Source of the DNA: Microcoleus sp. FACHB-68
GTDB taxonomy: Bacteria > Cyanobacteriota > Cyanobacteriia > Cyanobacteriales > Oscillatoriaceae
NCBI RefSeq assembly: GCF_014695715.1
Contig: NZ_JACJOT010000008.1
Location: 1,629,806-1,693,805 of the forward strand
Reading direction: 5' to 3'
DNA: 64,000 nucleotides
Positions 1 to 9,488 of this stretch are shown piece after piece. Within the stretch, counting starts at the first letter, position 1. Each line of letters opens with the position of its first letter. The notes under the pieces were generated by a model, which was not told the DNA's origin, did no database searches, and saw nothing but the letters and a program-made list of their open reading frames with translations. The position numbers and the translations under genes were made by a program.

Positions 1-814
1 GAGCGCCGTAGTTGGATTTCTCAACCCGCACCTGATCGTCTGGCAAGACGTAGCAGCCGGCATTCCCATCGACCACCATCACCAGCCGGTTGGGATTGGC
101 TGGATAAATCGTCACCGGCTCTGTATTGGCAAATACTAGGGCACGAGAAGCCAGGGAGTGAGGGCAGATCGGCAATAGTTGCAACACCGGCACCCCAGGC
201 GTCACCACTGGGCCACCTGCTGACAAGGCATAGGCGGTTGAGCCGGTTGGCGTTGAGATAATAATCCCATCGGCAGCGATATCAACCGGCGCGTGCCGGC
301 CCACTTCTATTTCAAAGTGACACATACAGGTTAGCGCTTCTCGGTGCAGCACCATTTCATTCAGGCATAGCGCTTCCCACAGCCGCACATCTTCTCGAAG
401 TAACTGCACCGAGAGCATGGTGCGATCTTCAATTTCATAATCCCCATCCAGCAGCTTTTCAATCGCTTGGGGCAGTTGGTTTAAATAAGTCTCGGTTAAA
501 AACCCCATGTGGCCGGTGTTCACCGCTAGCAAGGGAATTGCCCAAGGCGCAACTTGACGAAATGCCGAGAGAACCGTGCCATCGCCCCCCAGCACGATGG
601 CAAACTTCATGTCATCGTCGAAGCCGGGTGGTGCCAGTTGCTCAATTGGGGTGTGGCAAATCGGCTTACCGGGGGTCGAATAGCCGAGAATTCCTCCGAT
701 GCCGGTGGTCATGCAAACATCCCACCCACAGCTATTTAGCTTGTCTTTGAGATCCGCTGCGGCGCGACAAGCTATGGGTTTAATATCGTTGTAAATAATG
801 CCAGCTTTGGGCAC
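1..814 (-). CDS. nadK: NAD kinase (partial, C-terminus beyond window)
   Basis: Phosphorylates NAD+ to NADP+ with ATP in the cytoplasm. The minus strand is open from a GTG at 814 to the window edge, giving about 271 residues; the family is near 305, so roughly the last 35 are missing. The protein begins [10 protein letters not shown], as in cyanobacterial homologues. The diphosphate-binding GGDGT lies at residues 76-80, followed by [10 protein letters not shown] and the [16 protein letters not shown] signature. A TGA lies in frame a few codons upstream with no ATG between, so the GTG is the only reasonable start, although no clear ribosome site precedes it. It lies downstream of ycf39 on the same strand, an order also seen in Synechocystis (slr0399-slr0400, from memory). 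Confidence 0.93.
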   Translation of the reverse strand, partial: MPKAGIIYNDIKPIACRAAADLKDKLNSCGWDVCMTTGIGGILGYSTPGKPICHTPIEQLAPPGFDDDMKFAIVLGGDGTVLSAFRQVAPWAIPLLAVNTGHMGFLTETYLNQLPQAIEKLLDGDYEIEDRTMLSVQLLREDVRLWEALCLNEMVLHREALTCMCHFEIEVGRHAPVDIAADGIIISTPTGSTAYALSAGGPVVTPGVPVLQLLPICPHSLASRALVFANTEPVTIYPANPNRLVMVVDGNAGCYVLPDDQVRVEKSNYGA

Positions 815-1116
815 ACTCAGAGTCCGGGTTAGGGTTCAGAATTATAAGGAGGAATTTTAACACCTCACATCTTAAAAAAAGCTGTGAGAAGTTGGGTAAT
901 GGCTTTGCGATCGCTGCAAGAAACAGCAACTCACCATTTTAGCCAATTTTTACCGCGCCGGCTCAGCGCCTTTACTTTGCTAGGTTTATCCTTGCATATT
1001 TTGCACCGGCTGGCTATTGGGTTGCAGGCGCTTCCCTCCCACCCATCAACTGATCGGGCTTGGAAAACCTCACAGGGTAGGATTTTGAGCCAGCGCAGTT
1101 CTTTCACCCATTTTGA
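815..1116. other. Intergenic stretch between ycf39 and nadK
   Basis: About 300 bases with no convincing gene. An open frame at 884-1120 on the plus strand has no family resemblance and no ribosome site, so I do not call it. A GCGATCGC (HIP1) octamer lies near 905. The nadK promoter should lie here unless nadK is read through from ycf39, but no clear -35/-10 pair was seen. Confidence 0.4.
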
Positions 1117-2088
1117 TTAAAACGGGACTTTTCGTTTATTTTGCTTTTTAAGTTTTCCTTTCTCGTAATCTAATTCCTTCAACTTCTTCATAATTCGGCT
1201 GTAGTAGTCTTGCAAATAGGCTTCTAAGGTTGTTGTCTCTTGGGGATCTAGCCCAAACACCTGATAAACCTCATCCATTTCGGCGGTTAACGGTTTGCCA
1301 TTGGCTACGACTTCCGCAAAAGCCAGCCGATCAGCCACATTCCATCCCCACTGAAAGAACCGAGTCACGTTGCGAACCCCTCGCAGCACAGCTAAGGGCA
1401 GCCGCGTCACCTTGGCTTGCTGCCCTGAAAGGCGTTCACACAGGCGAATAATTTCATCGGCACTCCATGCCCGTGTCCCTACAATTGGAAAGGCTTTGTT
1501 TTCTGCTTCGGGAACCGAGATGGCGCGGACGGCAAATTTGGCCACGTCTTGCGTATCCATAAATGCCACAGGCGAGGTTTCCCCTGTTATCCAAACCGCT
1601 TGATTTTCTAAAACCGGGATGGCGTACTGACCGATCAACCCCTGCATGAAGCCACAGGGTTTGAGGATTGTATAGTTTAAGCCCGATTCCGCTAAGAATA
1701 GCTCCGTACACCGCTTGATTTCCATCAGCGGGACTTGCGGGTATTTCTGGGCGTCTAGAATTGAAAAGAATATATAACGTTCGACACCGGCAGCTTTAGC
1801 AGCTTGAATCAGCGCGACTTTGCCATCCCAGTCTACTTCTTTCACACTCAGGGAATCTGTCGGTCGAGCGGTTGCGACATCGATCACTGCCGTTACCCCT
1901 TCCAAGGCAGGTGGCAAACTTTCGGGATCACATAAATCTCCCCTTACCAGTTCAGCGCCCCATTCTTTTAGAAAAGCAGCTTTTTTCAGGTTACGGACTA
2001 AGCAGCGTATTTGATAGCCCTCATCCAAGGCACGGCGGGCGACTTGTCTCCCTAAAGTGCCGGTGGCACCGACAACCAATAAAATCAT
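1117..2088 (-). CDS. ycf39: Ycf39-type NAD(P)-binding photosystem II assembly factor
   Basis: Atypical short-chain dehydrogenase/NmrA-like protein of 323 residues. In cyanobacteria Ycf39 binds small Hlip proteins and helps deliver chlorophyll to the newly made D1 subunit during photosystem II assembly. The nucleotide-binding GATGTLG sits at residues 7-13 of an N-terminal Rossmann fold. Stretches such as LVRNLKKAAFLKEWGAELV, GFMQGLIGQYAIPVL and FGLDPQETTTLEAYLQ match the Ycf39 family closely, as I recall the Synechocystis Slr0399 sequence. The C-terminus is Lys-rich (KGKLKKQNKRK). The start ATG at 2088 gives the usual family length. It is followed on the same strand by nadK. Confidence 0.93.
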   Translation of the reverse strand: MILLVVGATGTLGRQVARRALDEGYQIRCLVRNLKKAAFLKEWGAELVRGDLCDPESLPPALEGVTAVIDVATARPTDSLSVKEVDWDGKVALIQAAKAAGVERYIFFSILDAQKYPQVPLMEIKRCTELFLAESGLNYTILKPCGFMQGLIGQYAIPVLENQAVWITGETSPVAFMDTQDVAKFAVRAISVPEAENKAFPIVGTRAWSADEIIRLCERLSGQQAKVTRLPLAVLRGVRNVTRFFQWGWNVADRLAFAEVVANGKPLTAEMDEVYQVFGLDPQETTTLEAYLQDYYSRIMKKLKELDYEKGKLKKQNKRKVPF

Positions 2089-2654
2089 GAAGAATTGATT
2101 ACGAATCTTAAAACTTTCTCTAAGATAGTATCAGAATTTTCTCATTTTGACACAAAACTTAACAATGAGAGGGGAACGCCGGCGAGGCATTGGCACCTTT
2201 ACGAGAGAGAATGGAAAAAGCGAAAAAAAATATTTACCGTTTTATTACCCCTTGATAGGCTTAACGATTGCCACAGCCTCGACAGGGACACCAAACCTAT
2301 TGAAATAATTTACATTTTGAGCACCGGCGAGAATTAGGAAAATTTATAAAGCCACAAGCAAAATAAAGCGTGCACTTAAAAACTGTAGGGTTTTAATCTT
2401 GAAGTCGCGAACGAGGGGGTAGGGGTGAGATGGAAAGAAAGTGGGAAAGGATTAGAGTTTGAGCCACTGATATCAGCGCTGCCGCAGACTTAATATCAAA
2501 ACTTAGCCTGATAGCAAAGCCGGCACCCATCCTGAATGACTCGTTAATACCGCAAAAGATTACCCAATTAAGTTTCATGATTGCATATATATATATATAT
2601 ATATATATCTTTTGTGTGAAAATTTTTTATCGGTAAGTAATCTAGGAAGGAAAA
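2089..2654. other. Intergenic region upstream of the CheR-type gene
   Basis: 566 bases between divergent genes without a supportable gene. A frame at 2095-2337 is low in coding character and has no ribosome site. An alternating AT run (2585-2608) lies just before the cheR-like gene. The sequence AGGAAGG near 2645 is that gene's ribosome site. Confidence 0.4.
2585..2608. repeat. (AT)12 dinucleotide run
   Basis: Twelve uninterrupted AT units about 45 bases upstream of the CheR-type gene's start codon. The tract is self-complementary and easily melted, and is prone to length change by slippage. Its position in the probable promoter or leader makes an effect on expression possible, but that is inference. 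Confidence 0.85.
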
Positions 2655-4520
2655 ATGGCTCAATTAGACATAGACCCAACATTTGAAAATTTACTACAGT
2701 ATCTTAAACATAGTCGTGGAATAGATTTCACCGGCTACAAACGTTCAAGCTTGATGCGCCGAGTCAACAAACGGATACAGACAGTAGAAATAGAGAGTTA
2801 TACCGAGTATCAAGACTACCTGGAAGTGCATCCAGAAGAATTTGTTCATTTATTTAATACCCTATTAATTAACGTTACGGGCTTCTTCCGAGATCGCTCA
2901 GCCTGGGATTATATAGCGAGCGACATCGTTCCCAAGCTCATTGCCGGCAAAGAATCGGATGAAAATATCCGGCTGTGGAGTGCCGGTTGCGCCTCTGGCG
3001 AAGAAGCGTATACTTTAGCGATTATCATGGCAGAAGCGCTTGGCACCGAGCAATTTCGCGACAGAGTTAAAATCTTCGCCACCGATATTGACGAAGAAGC
3101 GCTCAACCAAGCTCGACTGGGCGCTTATTGCAGCAAAGAAGTTACAGGACTTCCTGAAGAATATCTCAACAAATACTTCGATCTCATCGATAACCGTTAT
3201 GTATTTCGTAAGGATCTGCGACGAGCAATTATTTTTGGCCGCAACAACTTAGTGCAAGATGCGCCAATCTCTCGGATTGATTTACTAACGTGTCGCAACG
3301 CCTTAATGTATTTCAACGCCGAAACTCAAGCAAAAATACTGATACGCTTTCACTTCGCCCTCAATAACGGTGGTATTTTATTTTTAGGGAAAGCCGAGAC
3401 ATTGCTCACCCACAACCACAGCTTTGCGCCAGTGGATTTAAAGCGGCGTATCTTCACCCAAGTAGAAAAAGGAAATTTGCGGGATCGCCTGTTACTTTTA
3501 GCCCAAGCAGAAACCCCAGATACGTCCAACTTTCGTTCAAATCAGGTGCGTATGCGTGAAACTGCTTTTGATGCCGGCACCTCAGCCCAAGTTGTGGTGG
3601 ATACCAGTGGTTCAGTCATGCTAGCTAATGAACGAGCACGTAACCTTTTTGGCCTCAAGCCTAAAGATATAGGCCGGCCCTTACAAGATTTAGAATTTTC
3701 CTACCGGCCAGTCGAGTTACGCTCTCGGATCACGCAAGTCTATTCAGAGCGTCGCTCTCTCATCTTAAAAGACATTGAGTGGTCGCAGCCTAACAGTGCG
3801 ATGCAGTATTTAGAAGTCCAAGTAACGCCACTGGTAGACAACGCTGGGGTTTTGCTGGGTGCAAGTATTAGCTTCAGCGATGTCAGCCGGACGAAACAGC
3901 TGCAAGAAGAACTGCAACAAGCCAACCAAGAGTTAGAAATGGCTTATGAAGAATTGCAGTCCACTAACGAAGAATTAGAAACGACGAACGAGGAATTGCA
4001 ATCAACCGTTGAAGAGTTAGAAACGACGAACGAAGAGTTGCAGTCCACCAACGAAGAGTTGGAAACCATGAATGAGGAATTGCAATCCACCAATGAAGAA
4101 CTGCAAACGATTAACGACGAACTGCGCCACCGCAGCGACGAACTCAACCAAGTGAATGGGTTTTTAGAATCTATCCTCACCAGCCTGCGGAGTGCGGTTG
4201 TGGTATTAAACCGAGACTTGCTGATTCAAATTTGGAATGACAAAGCTGAAGATTTATGGGGTTTGCGGTGTGAGGAAGTGCAAGGCGAGCATTTTCTCAA
4301 TTTGGACATCGGGCTGCCGGTGGGCCAACTGAGGCAGCCAATTCGCGATTGTGTCAATGGAGAGGCACAATTGTCAGAAATAATACTGGATGCTACAAAC
4401 AGGCGTGGCAGGATGATGCAGTGTAAAGTTGTTTGTACGCCCCTGCTTGATTTGCAAAGACAAGTTCAGGGTTCGATCTTGTTAATGGAGGAGAGCGTCC
4501 GGGAGGAGCCGGTGCAATAA
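2655..4520 (+). CDS. cheR: CheR-type methyltransferase with PAS and coiled coil
   Basis: 621 residues. Residues 1-275 form a CheR methyltransferase that would methylate glutamates using S-adenosylmethionine. Visible are an N-terminal helical part, the SAM-binding WSAGCASGEEAYTLAI, FATDIDEEALNQA, and LLTCRNALMYF. A PAS domain follows at about 305-415. A coiled coil of repeated ELQSTNEELETTNEE heptads runs at about 420-500, and a second PAS at about 505-615. This is the middle of the large CheB-CheR-PAS-kinase fusions common in cyanobacteria, but here CheB and the kinase are separate genes downstream. AGGAAGG ends 8 bases before the ATG. The true methyl acceptor is unknown because no chemoreceptor lies in the window. 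Confidence 0.92.
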   Translation: MAQLDIDPTFENLLQYLKHSRGIDFTGYKRSSLMRRVNKRIQTVEIESYTEYQDYLEVHPEEFVHLFNTLLINVTGFFRDRSAWDYIASDIVPKLIAGKESDENIRLWSAGCASGEEAYTLAIIMAEALGTEQFRDRVKIFATDIDEEALNQARLGAYCSKEVTGLPEEYLNKYFDLIDNRYVFRKDLRRAIIFGRNNLVQDAPISRIDLLTCRNALMYFNAETQAKILIRFHFALNNGGILFLGKAETLLTHNHSFAPVDLKRRIFTQVEKGNLRDRLLLLAQAETPDTSNFRSNQVRMRETAFDAGTSAQVVVDTSGSVMLANERARNLFGLKPKDIGRPLQDLEFSYRPVELRSRITQVYSERRSLILKDIEWSQPNSAMQYLEVQVTPLVDNAGVLLGASISFSDVSRTKQLQEELQQANQELEMAYEELQSTNEELETTNEELQSTVEELETTNEELQSTNEELETMNEELQSTNEELQTINDELRHRSDELNQVNGFLESILTSLRSAVVVLNRDLLIQIWNDKAEDLWGLRCEEVQGEHFLNLDIGLPVGQLRQPIRDCVNGEAQLSEIILDATNRRGRMMQCKVVCTPLLDLQRQVQGSILLMEESVREEPVQ

Positions 4521-4839
4521 TAGGGGCAGAAATTCTTCCCCAGTTCCGAGAAACACACAACAGACGGAAGAGACTAGCACAGAAAATGAAGGGAAGCTTA
4601 AAAACGAGAAGAGAGAATCTATCTGCGGTTATTAACAATAGAAGCAGGAGATCGGAGCTAACATCTATTTGTTGATAGACCTGTCTTCAGCCTCCCAGTC
4701 GATGCAATGCTTCAGAAACTGTCTTAAAAACAACTATGAGAGATTTGTTCAGAAGCCTTAATTGGTTGCTGCGTAATGGAGCCAACAATTTAGAAAGCAG
4801 TTAAATCGACGAAAACACAATAGAGGCGGCAGGTGTAGT
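4521..4839. other. Intergenic spacer between CheR-type gene and kinase
   Basis: About 320 bases with no open frame I can support on either strand and no strong terminator hairpin. It may hold a promoter for the downstream kinase or simply be transcribed through. Confidence 0.35.
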
Positions 4840-6177
4840 GTGAACACAGACAAAAAATTACTCCAGCAAATAGAAAATGTCAGTTCGCGCTTGACACAAA
4901 TGCACGAGTGTGCTCAAGACTTGCCGGCACATAAAGTAGAGCTGATGGCAGAAGTCCTCGAAGAGGTTAACGTTTCGCTAGAAGAACTCAAGGTTGCTAG
5001 AGAAGAGCTAAGCCAGCAAAATGAACTGCTAAGCGTTACTAAGGAGCAACTAGAACTAGAACGCCAAAGATATAAAGAACTGTTTGAGTTTGCGCCAGAT
5101 GCCTACTTGGTAACCGATGAGAATGGGACGATCCGGGAAGCCAACTACACTGCCGCCACCCTTCTGGGTGTTTCTCAACGGTTTTTAATCGGCAAACCCC
5201 TCAGCATTTTTGTCCCGGAAACACAGCGTCGGGACTTTCGCTTGCGAATCAATCAGCTAAAAATCGGCGAATTGGACAGATTGCGGGAGTGGGAATTGCC
5301 AATGCAGCCGCGTAAAGGAGATTGCTTTGAGGCGGCCATCACAGTCAGTGCAGTCTCGAACCCGGAAGGAATGAACTTGCGCTGGATGCTGCGCGACATC
5401 ACCAGACGCAAGCAAGTTGAGGCGCAACTCGGCCAAATGCATTTAGAAAATTTGCGACTGCAAGAGATAACGCATATTAAATCCCAGTTTTTATCAGCGA
5501 TTTCTCACGAACTTCGCACTCCCATGAACGCGATCCTCGGCTTTTCTCAACTGCTGCTGCGCCATCCCCACTATTCTTTAGAACCCAAGCAAGTTCAGAT
5601 GGTGGAACGCATTCATGATAATGGTCATAATTTATTGGGATTGATTAATGACATCCTCGACCTTTCAAGAGTCGATGCCGGTCGGATGGACTTGGCATTA
5701 GAAGAAGTGGATGTGGTGGATTTAGTTCATAAAACAACTGAAGAATTGCAATCTTTGGTTATTGAAAAACATTTATTTTTGCAGATTCATACTGATCTGC
5801 AAAATCCGCTCATAATTAACAACCGTTCTCGTCTGCGTCAGATTTTAGTGAATCTGCTTGCCAACGCGATTAAATTTACTGAAACCGGCGGAGTGCGGAT
5901 AGAGGTGAGGGAAGTTGAAGGAGACTTAAACCGGCTCGTAATTGAGGTTAAAGATACCGGCATTGGAATTCCTCAAGAGGATATAGAACGCATATTTGAA
6001 GCATTTCAACAAGTAGATCGAAGCGCGAACCGCAACTATCAAAGCACAGGTTTGGGTTTAGCTATCTGCAAATCGCTTGTCGATTTAATGCAAGGAACGA
6101 TTAGGGTTACCAGTCAAGTTGGAGAAGGTTCGACCTTTCGCATTGAACTGCCTCGGCGATTGAGCGCTCAAAAATAA
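4840..6177 (+). CDS. PAS-domain sensor histidine kinase
   Basis: 445-residue soluble kinase with no membrane segment. An N-terminal coiled coil covers about residues 1-75, with a PAS domain at about 78-195 (FEFAPDAYLVTDENGTIREA). The HisKA domain carries ISHELRTPMNAILG with the phospho-accepting His at residue 223. The HATPase domain shows NLLANAIKFT, DTGIGIPQEDIERIFEAF and STGLGLAICKSLVDLM. It has no receiver domain, and no response regulator gene lies in the window, so its output partner is elsewhere. The start is a GTG giving MNTDKK; no strong ribosome site precedes it, so the exact start is less certain. Lying between the CheR- and CheB-type genes on one strand, it probably belongs to the same pathway. 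Confidence 0.9.
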   Translation: MNTDKKLLQQIENVSSRLTQMHECAQDLPAHKVELMAEVLEEVNVSLEELKVAREELSQQNELLSVTKEQLELERQRYKELFEFAPDAYLVTDENGTIREANYTAATLLGVSQRFLIGKPLSIFVPETQRRDFRLRINQLKIGELDRLREWELPMQPRKGDCFEAAITVSAVSNPEGMNLRWMLRDITRRKQVEAQLGQMHLENLRLQEITHIKSQFLSAISHELRTPMNAILGFSQLLLRHPHYSLEPKQVQMVERIHDNGHNLLGLINDILDLSRVDAGRMDLALEEVDVVDLVHKTTEELQSLVIEKHLFLQIHTDLQNPLIINNRSRLRQILVNLLANAIKFTETGGVRIEVREVEGDLNRLVIEVKDTGIGIPQEDIERIFEAFQQVDRSANRNYQSTGLGLAICKSLVDLMQGTIRVTSQVGEGSTFRIELPRRLSAQK

Positions 6178-6338
6178 GCAGGCTCTACTTTTAGCAGTGA
6201 ATTTCACCGGCAACTCCCCGATTATTGCAAAATTTATGCAACTCGGCAGTTGAGTCAGGTGTTCTGCTAGCCTGAATAAAGCAGCGCACCTTTATCAAAG
6301 AAAATAAAAATATTGGCGTTGCTCAAAGGAATAAAGAA

Positions 6339-7343
6339 ATGCCCGGTCACGATATTATCGTCATTGGTGCCTCCGCCGGCGGAGTGGACGCCTTATCAAA
6401 ACTGGTTCGCAAATTGCCTTCGGAATTGCCGGCAGCGATTTTTATTGTTCTTCATGTGTCAGCCAACAGTCGGAGTCTCATGGCAGACATCCTGAATCGT
6501 GTTGGCCCTTTAAAAGCAGTGCCGGCCAAAGACGGCGAAGTAATTGAACATGGACATATTTATGTAGCACCCCCAAACTCTCACCTGCTAATTAAGCGCG
6601 GCTATATGCAGTTATCCCAAGGGCCAAAAGAAAACTGTCACCGGCCCGCCGTTGATCCTTTGTTTCGCACGGCGGCGCGGGCCTACGGTCGGCGGGTGGT
6701 GGGGGTGATTTTATCGGGCACGCTTGATGATGGGACTGCCGGCCTGATGGCGGTGAAGAGTCGCGGCGGCGTAGCGATCGTGCAAAACCCTGAAGAGGCG
6801 ATGTTTTCTGGAATGCCAAAGAGTGCGATCAACCATGTTAGCGTTGATCATATTCTGCCGATTGCGGAAATTGCGCCGCGATTGGTGCAACTTGCGGATG
6901 AGCTGGTGCAGGATGAAGACGCAGAGCCGGTGTCTGAGGAAATAAAATTGGAATCGGACATTGCGGAATTAGATTTGGCTGCAATGGAACGTGAGATAGA
7001 GATAGGAACGCCGGCCAATCTGGGTTGTCCGACCTGCGGCGGGACTTTATGGGAGCATAATGCCGGCCATCTACTGCGCTTTCGGTGCCGCATCGGCCAC
7101 GCTTGGTCAGCAGACAGTTTGATAGCACAGCAGTCGGAAGCCATTGAAGAGGCGCTGTGGACAGCATTTAGAGCTTTAGAAGAAAGTTCGGCTTTGTCGC
7201 GCCGGCTGGCTAAACGGGCGCAAGAGCGCAAGCAAGGGCTAATCGCAGCACGTTTTGAAGATGAGGCGCTGCAGATGAAGGGGCAAGCTGAAGTGATCCG
7301 AAAGGTGCTTGTGAATAAGGACAAACACGGCTACATCGAGTGA
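6339..7343 (+). CDS. cheB: CheB-type methylesterase with C-terminal Cys-rich extension
   Basis: 334 residues. The CheB catalytic domain hydrolyses glutamyl methyl esters. The triad is readable as Ser12 (GASAGG), His39 (VLHVS) and Asp131 (SGTLDDGTAG). There is no N-terminal receiver domain, so it is not the classical phosphorylation-controlled CheB. After about residue 215 a Cys-rich segment (LGCPTCGGTLWE, then RFRCRIGHAWS) looks like a small metal-binding ribbon, followed by a helical tail. AAAGGAA lies just before the ATG. With the upstream CheR-type gene and kinase it forms a split version of a module often found as one polypeptide. Its substrate is unknown. Confidence 0.92.
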   Translation: MPGHDIIVIGASAGGVDALSKLVRKLPSELPAAIFIVLHVSANSRSLMADILNRVGPLKAVPAKDGEVIEHGHIYVAPPNSHLLIKRGYMQLSQGPKENCHRPAVDPLFRTAARAYGRRVVGVILSGTLDDGTAGLMAVKSRGGVAIVQNPEEAMFSGMPKSAINHVSVDHILPIAEIAPRLVQLADELVQDEDAEPVSEEIKLESDIAELDLAAMEREIEIGTPANLGCPTCGGTLWEHNAGHLLRFRCRIGHAWSADSLIAQQSEAIEEALWTAFRALEESSALSRRLAKRAQERKQGLIAARFEDEALQMKGQAEVIRKVLVNKDKHGYIE

Positions 7344-7486
7344 GGGAATGAATAGAAAATAGGCATTTTGGCGCAAACATTCGCGGGGGAAATTTCCCTC
7401 AGCCTCTAGAGTTCCCTCGCTAGCCGGTTGCCGGTCTTAAAGGTAAGGTTAAGTTAAGACTCTGGTGCAATATTTTAAATTTTGTT

Positions 7487-7897
7487 ATGTCCAAACCGCT
7501 TTACGCTCAAACTGAAATCACTTCGCCGCCGGTGGCAGACGACTTGAACTGCAGCGCAGTGCATCCTGTTGATCTCAGCAGTGTTCGTCTGTTGCATCGG
7601 GATATTCTTAATCCTGAAAAAGCCCAGCGGATGGCAGAATTCTTTAGTTTACTTGGCGATGCTAACCGCTTGCGGATTGTGTCTGCCTTAGCCGTGCAAG
7701 AGCTATGTGTCTGTGATCTGGCGGCTGCCGTTAAAATGAGTGAATCCGCTGTTTCTCACCAGTTGCGAATGCTACGGGCGATGCGTTTAGTCGGTTATCG
7801 CAAGCAGGGACGGAATGTTTTCTACCACCTTAAAGACACTCACGTACTCAACCTTTATCGGGAAGTGGCTGAACACTTGGATGAACCGGAAGACTAA
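7487..7897 (+). CDS. ArsR/SmtB-family metal-sensing repressor
   Basis: 136-residue winged-helix repressor of the SmtB/ZiaR/CadC type, which releases DNA when it binds Zn2+ or a related metal. The helix-turn-helix region reads MSESAVSHQLRMLRAMRLV. Two metal sites known from the family are intact: the alpha3N type (Cys22 and His26 in the N-terminal arm with Cys74, Cys76 and Asp77 of ELCVCD) and the alpha5 type (Asp117, His119, His130, Glu133). The CVC motif resembles ZiaR/AztR rather than SmtB. Such regulators usually sit beside the efflux pump or metallothionein they control. Here the neighbours are cheB and petM, so its target is not in view. Confidence 0.9.
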   Translation: MSKPLYAQTEITSPPVADDLNCSAVHPVDLSSVRLLHRDILNPEKAQRMAEFFSLLGDANRLRIVSALAVQELCVCDLAAAVKMSESAVSHQLRMLRAMRLVGYRKQGRNVFYHLKDTHVLNLYREVAEHLDEPED

Positions 7898-7947
7898 GGA
7901 AAGGGAAGCGGCACTGAGATGCCGGTGAGCACTCAATGCCGCAAACA

Positions 7948-8055
7948 TTACTCTTCTTCCGCGCCTTGAATTTTCAGCAAGAGAAAGCCGGCAGCGATGC
8001 CTATAAAGACTGGGAAAAAAGAAAGAAGTGCCGCGTTGAAAATTTCACCGCTCAT
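7948..8055 (-). CDS. petM: Cytochrome b6f complex subunit 7 (PetM)
   Basis: A 35-residue single-span thylakoid membrane protein. It starts MSGEIFNAALLSFF and ends LLLKIQGAEEE, and both ends match cyanobacterial PetM as I know it. PetM is one of the small peripheral subunits of the plastoquinol-plastocyanin reductase. AAAGGAGC precedes the ATG by about ten bases, supporting this start. It is convergent with the upstream ArsR-type gene and stands alone. It is short enough to be missed by length-limited gene finding. Confidence 0.92.
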   Translation of the reverse strand: MSGEIFNAALLSFFPVFIGIAAGFLLLKIQGAEEE

Positions 8056-8280
8056 GTTTGTTAATGCTCCTTTGGGATGGATGGAAGGTGAGCTGAGATC
8101 ACCACAAGGTAAGGGACTGCTTACCTGGAAGTGTTAGCCTAGCAGAAAGTATTGTAAAACAGTTCGGGGTTGAATCCTCAATTGTCGATTGGTAGAGCCG
8201 GTGTGGCCGGTTGAGAGCTGCCGGTTTTCCCTCTGTCCGTTATATTCTCTCCCACTCTTGCACTCTCTTTCTCTTTCCCA

Positions 8281-8310
8281 CTCAGGACTCAGAACTCAGC
8301 ACTCAGCACT
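8281..8310. repeat. Short tandem repeat, degenerate (ACTCAGN)n
   Basis: Four to five degenerate 7-base units of the ACTCAGN type just upstream of the pdxA start. Heptameric repeats of this kind are typical of filamentous cyanobacterial intergenic DNA. It makes the upstream in-frame extension of pdxA (from 8189) implausible as coding sequence. Confidence 0.75.
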
Positions 8311-8335
8311 AAAAACTCCCCCCGCAATACCGACT

Positions 8336-9394
8336 ATGAATAAAAATATCCGTCCTCGTCTTGCTGTCACGTTGGGAGATCCTGCCGGCATTGGCCCAGA
8401 AGTGGTTTTGAAGGCTTTGGCAGATCCGGAAGTGATTCAAGGTTGCGAAGTGACGGTGGTTGGATCTCGGTCGCTTTTGCTGGAAACTCACACACAGCTA
8501 AGCCGGCACCCTCAACTGGGAGAAACTCTGGCAGATCCCCAACAGTTGGATATTTTAGATGTGCCGGTGAATGGGGAACTGGGTGAAATTAAAACCGGCA
8601 TCGGCAATGCGGCAAGTGGTGCAGCAAGTTTTGCTTATATGAAAGTAGCGATTGAGCGAACCCTTGCAGGCGAGTTTCAAGGCATCGTCACCGGCCCGAT
8701 TTCTAAGACCGACTGGAAAGCCGCAGGATATGATTATCCTGGGCAAACTGAATTGTTAGCTGAAGCTGCCGGTGTCAAGCGATTTGGGATGTTGTTTGTG
8801 GCACGTTCTCCCCACACCGGCTGGACGCTTCGCACTTTACTTGCGACCACACATATCCCTTTAAGTCAAGTTTCAACAGCGCTAACGCCAGAATTACTAA
8901 CACTTAAACTTGATTTGCTGGTGGAATGTTTGCAGCAAGATTTTGGGTTAGAAAAGGCAAGAATTGCAATTGCCGGTTTAAACCCTCACAGTGGGGAAAA
9001 TGGGCAATTAGGATCTGAGGAAAAAGATTGGTTAATTCCCTGGTTAGAAGCGGAACGCAAGCGCCGGCCTAATTTAATTCTAGAAGGGCCGGTGCCGCCG
9101 GATACGCTATGGGTAAAGCCGGGGCAAGCTTGGTTCGGAAATGCAAAGTCTAACATCCAAAATGCGGCTGATGCGTATTTAGCATTATATCATGATCAGG
9201 GGTTAATTCCTGTTAAATTAATGGCGTTTGATCGGGCGGTGAATACAACAATTGGTTTGCCCTGTATTCGCACCTCTCCGGATCATGGGACAGCGTTTGA
9301 TATTGCCGGCAAAGGAATTGCGGATGCTTCAAGTATGAAAGCCGCTTTGCTGTTTGCTGCGGAGGTCGTACAGCAGCGGAAAATAGGCTTTTAG
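8336..9394 (+). CDS. pdxA: 4-hydroxythreonine-4-phosphate dehydrogenase
   Basis: 352 residues. Oxidises 4-phosphohydroxy-L-threonine with NAD+ in the deoxyxylulose-5-phosphate-dependent route to pyridoxal phosphate (vitamin B6). The opening [16 protein letters not shown] and the GIVTGPISK segment are signatures of the family. The three metal-binding histidines appear in [15 protein letters not shown] and YHDQGLIP. The frame stays open upstream to 8189, but that part covers degenerate repeats. The ATG at 8336 gives the normal family length and is chosen. It stands alone between petM (minus strand) and the channel gene. Confidence 0.93.
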   Translation: MNKNIRPRLAVTLGDPAGIGPEVVLKALADPEVIQGCEVTVVGSRSLLLETHTQLSRHPQLGETLADPQQLDILDVPVNGELGEIKTGIGNAASGAASFAYMKVAIERTLAGEFQGIVTGPISKTDWKAAGYDYPGQTELLAEAAGVKRFGMLFVARSPHTGWTLRTLLATTHIPLSQVSTALTPELLTLKLDLLVECLQQDFGLEKARIAIAGLNPHSGENGQLGSEEKDWLIPWLEAERKRRPNLILEGPVPPDTLWVKPGQAWFGNAKSNIQNAADAYLALYHDQGLIPVKLMAFDRAVNTTIGLPCIRTSPDHGTAFDIAGKGIADASSMKAALLFAAEVVQQRKIGF

Positions 9395-9488
9395 TCGCAA
9401 CTTAACCCGCAAAATATTTCCCACGATATAGGATTTTAACTTCAACTTCAGGTAACCTTTAATCGCACTTGCGAATGAGGTTATTAGA

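Noticed and set aside
884..1120. 78-codon plus-strand frame between nadK and ycf39
   Set aside because: No ribosome site, no family resemblance, lies opposite the probable nadK leader.
2095..2337. 80-codon plus-strand frame after the ycf39 start
   Set aside because: Lies in the divergent promoter area, has no ribosome site and a non-protein-like composition.
8189..8335. N-terminal extension of pdxA
   Set aside because: Encoded by short degenerate tandem repeats; the ATG at 8336 matches the family start.
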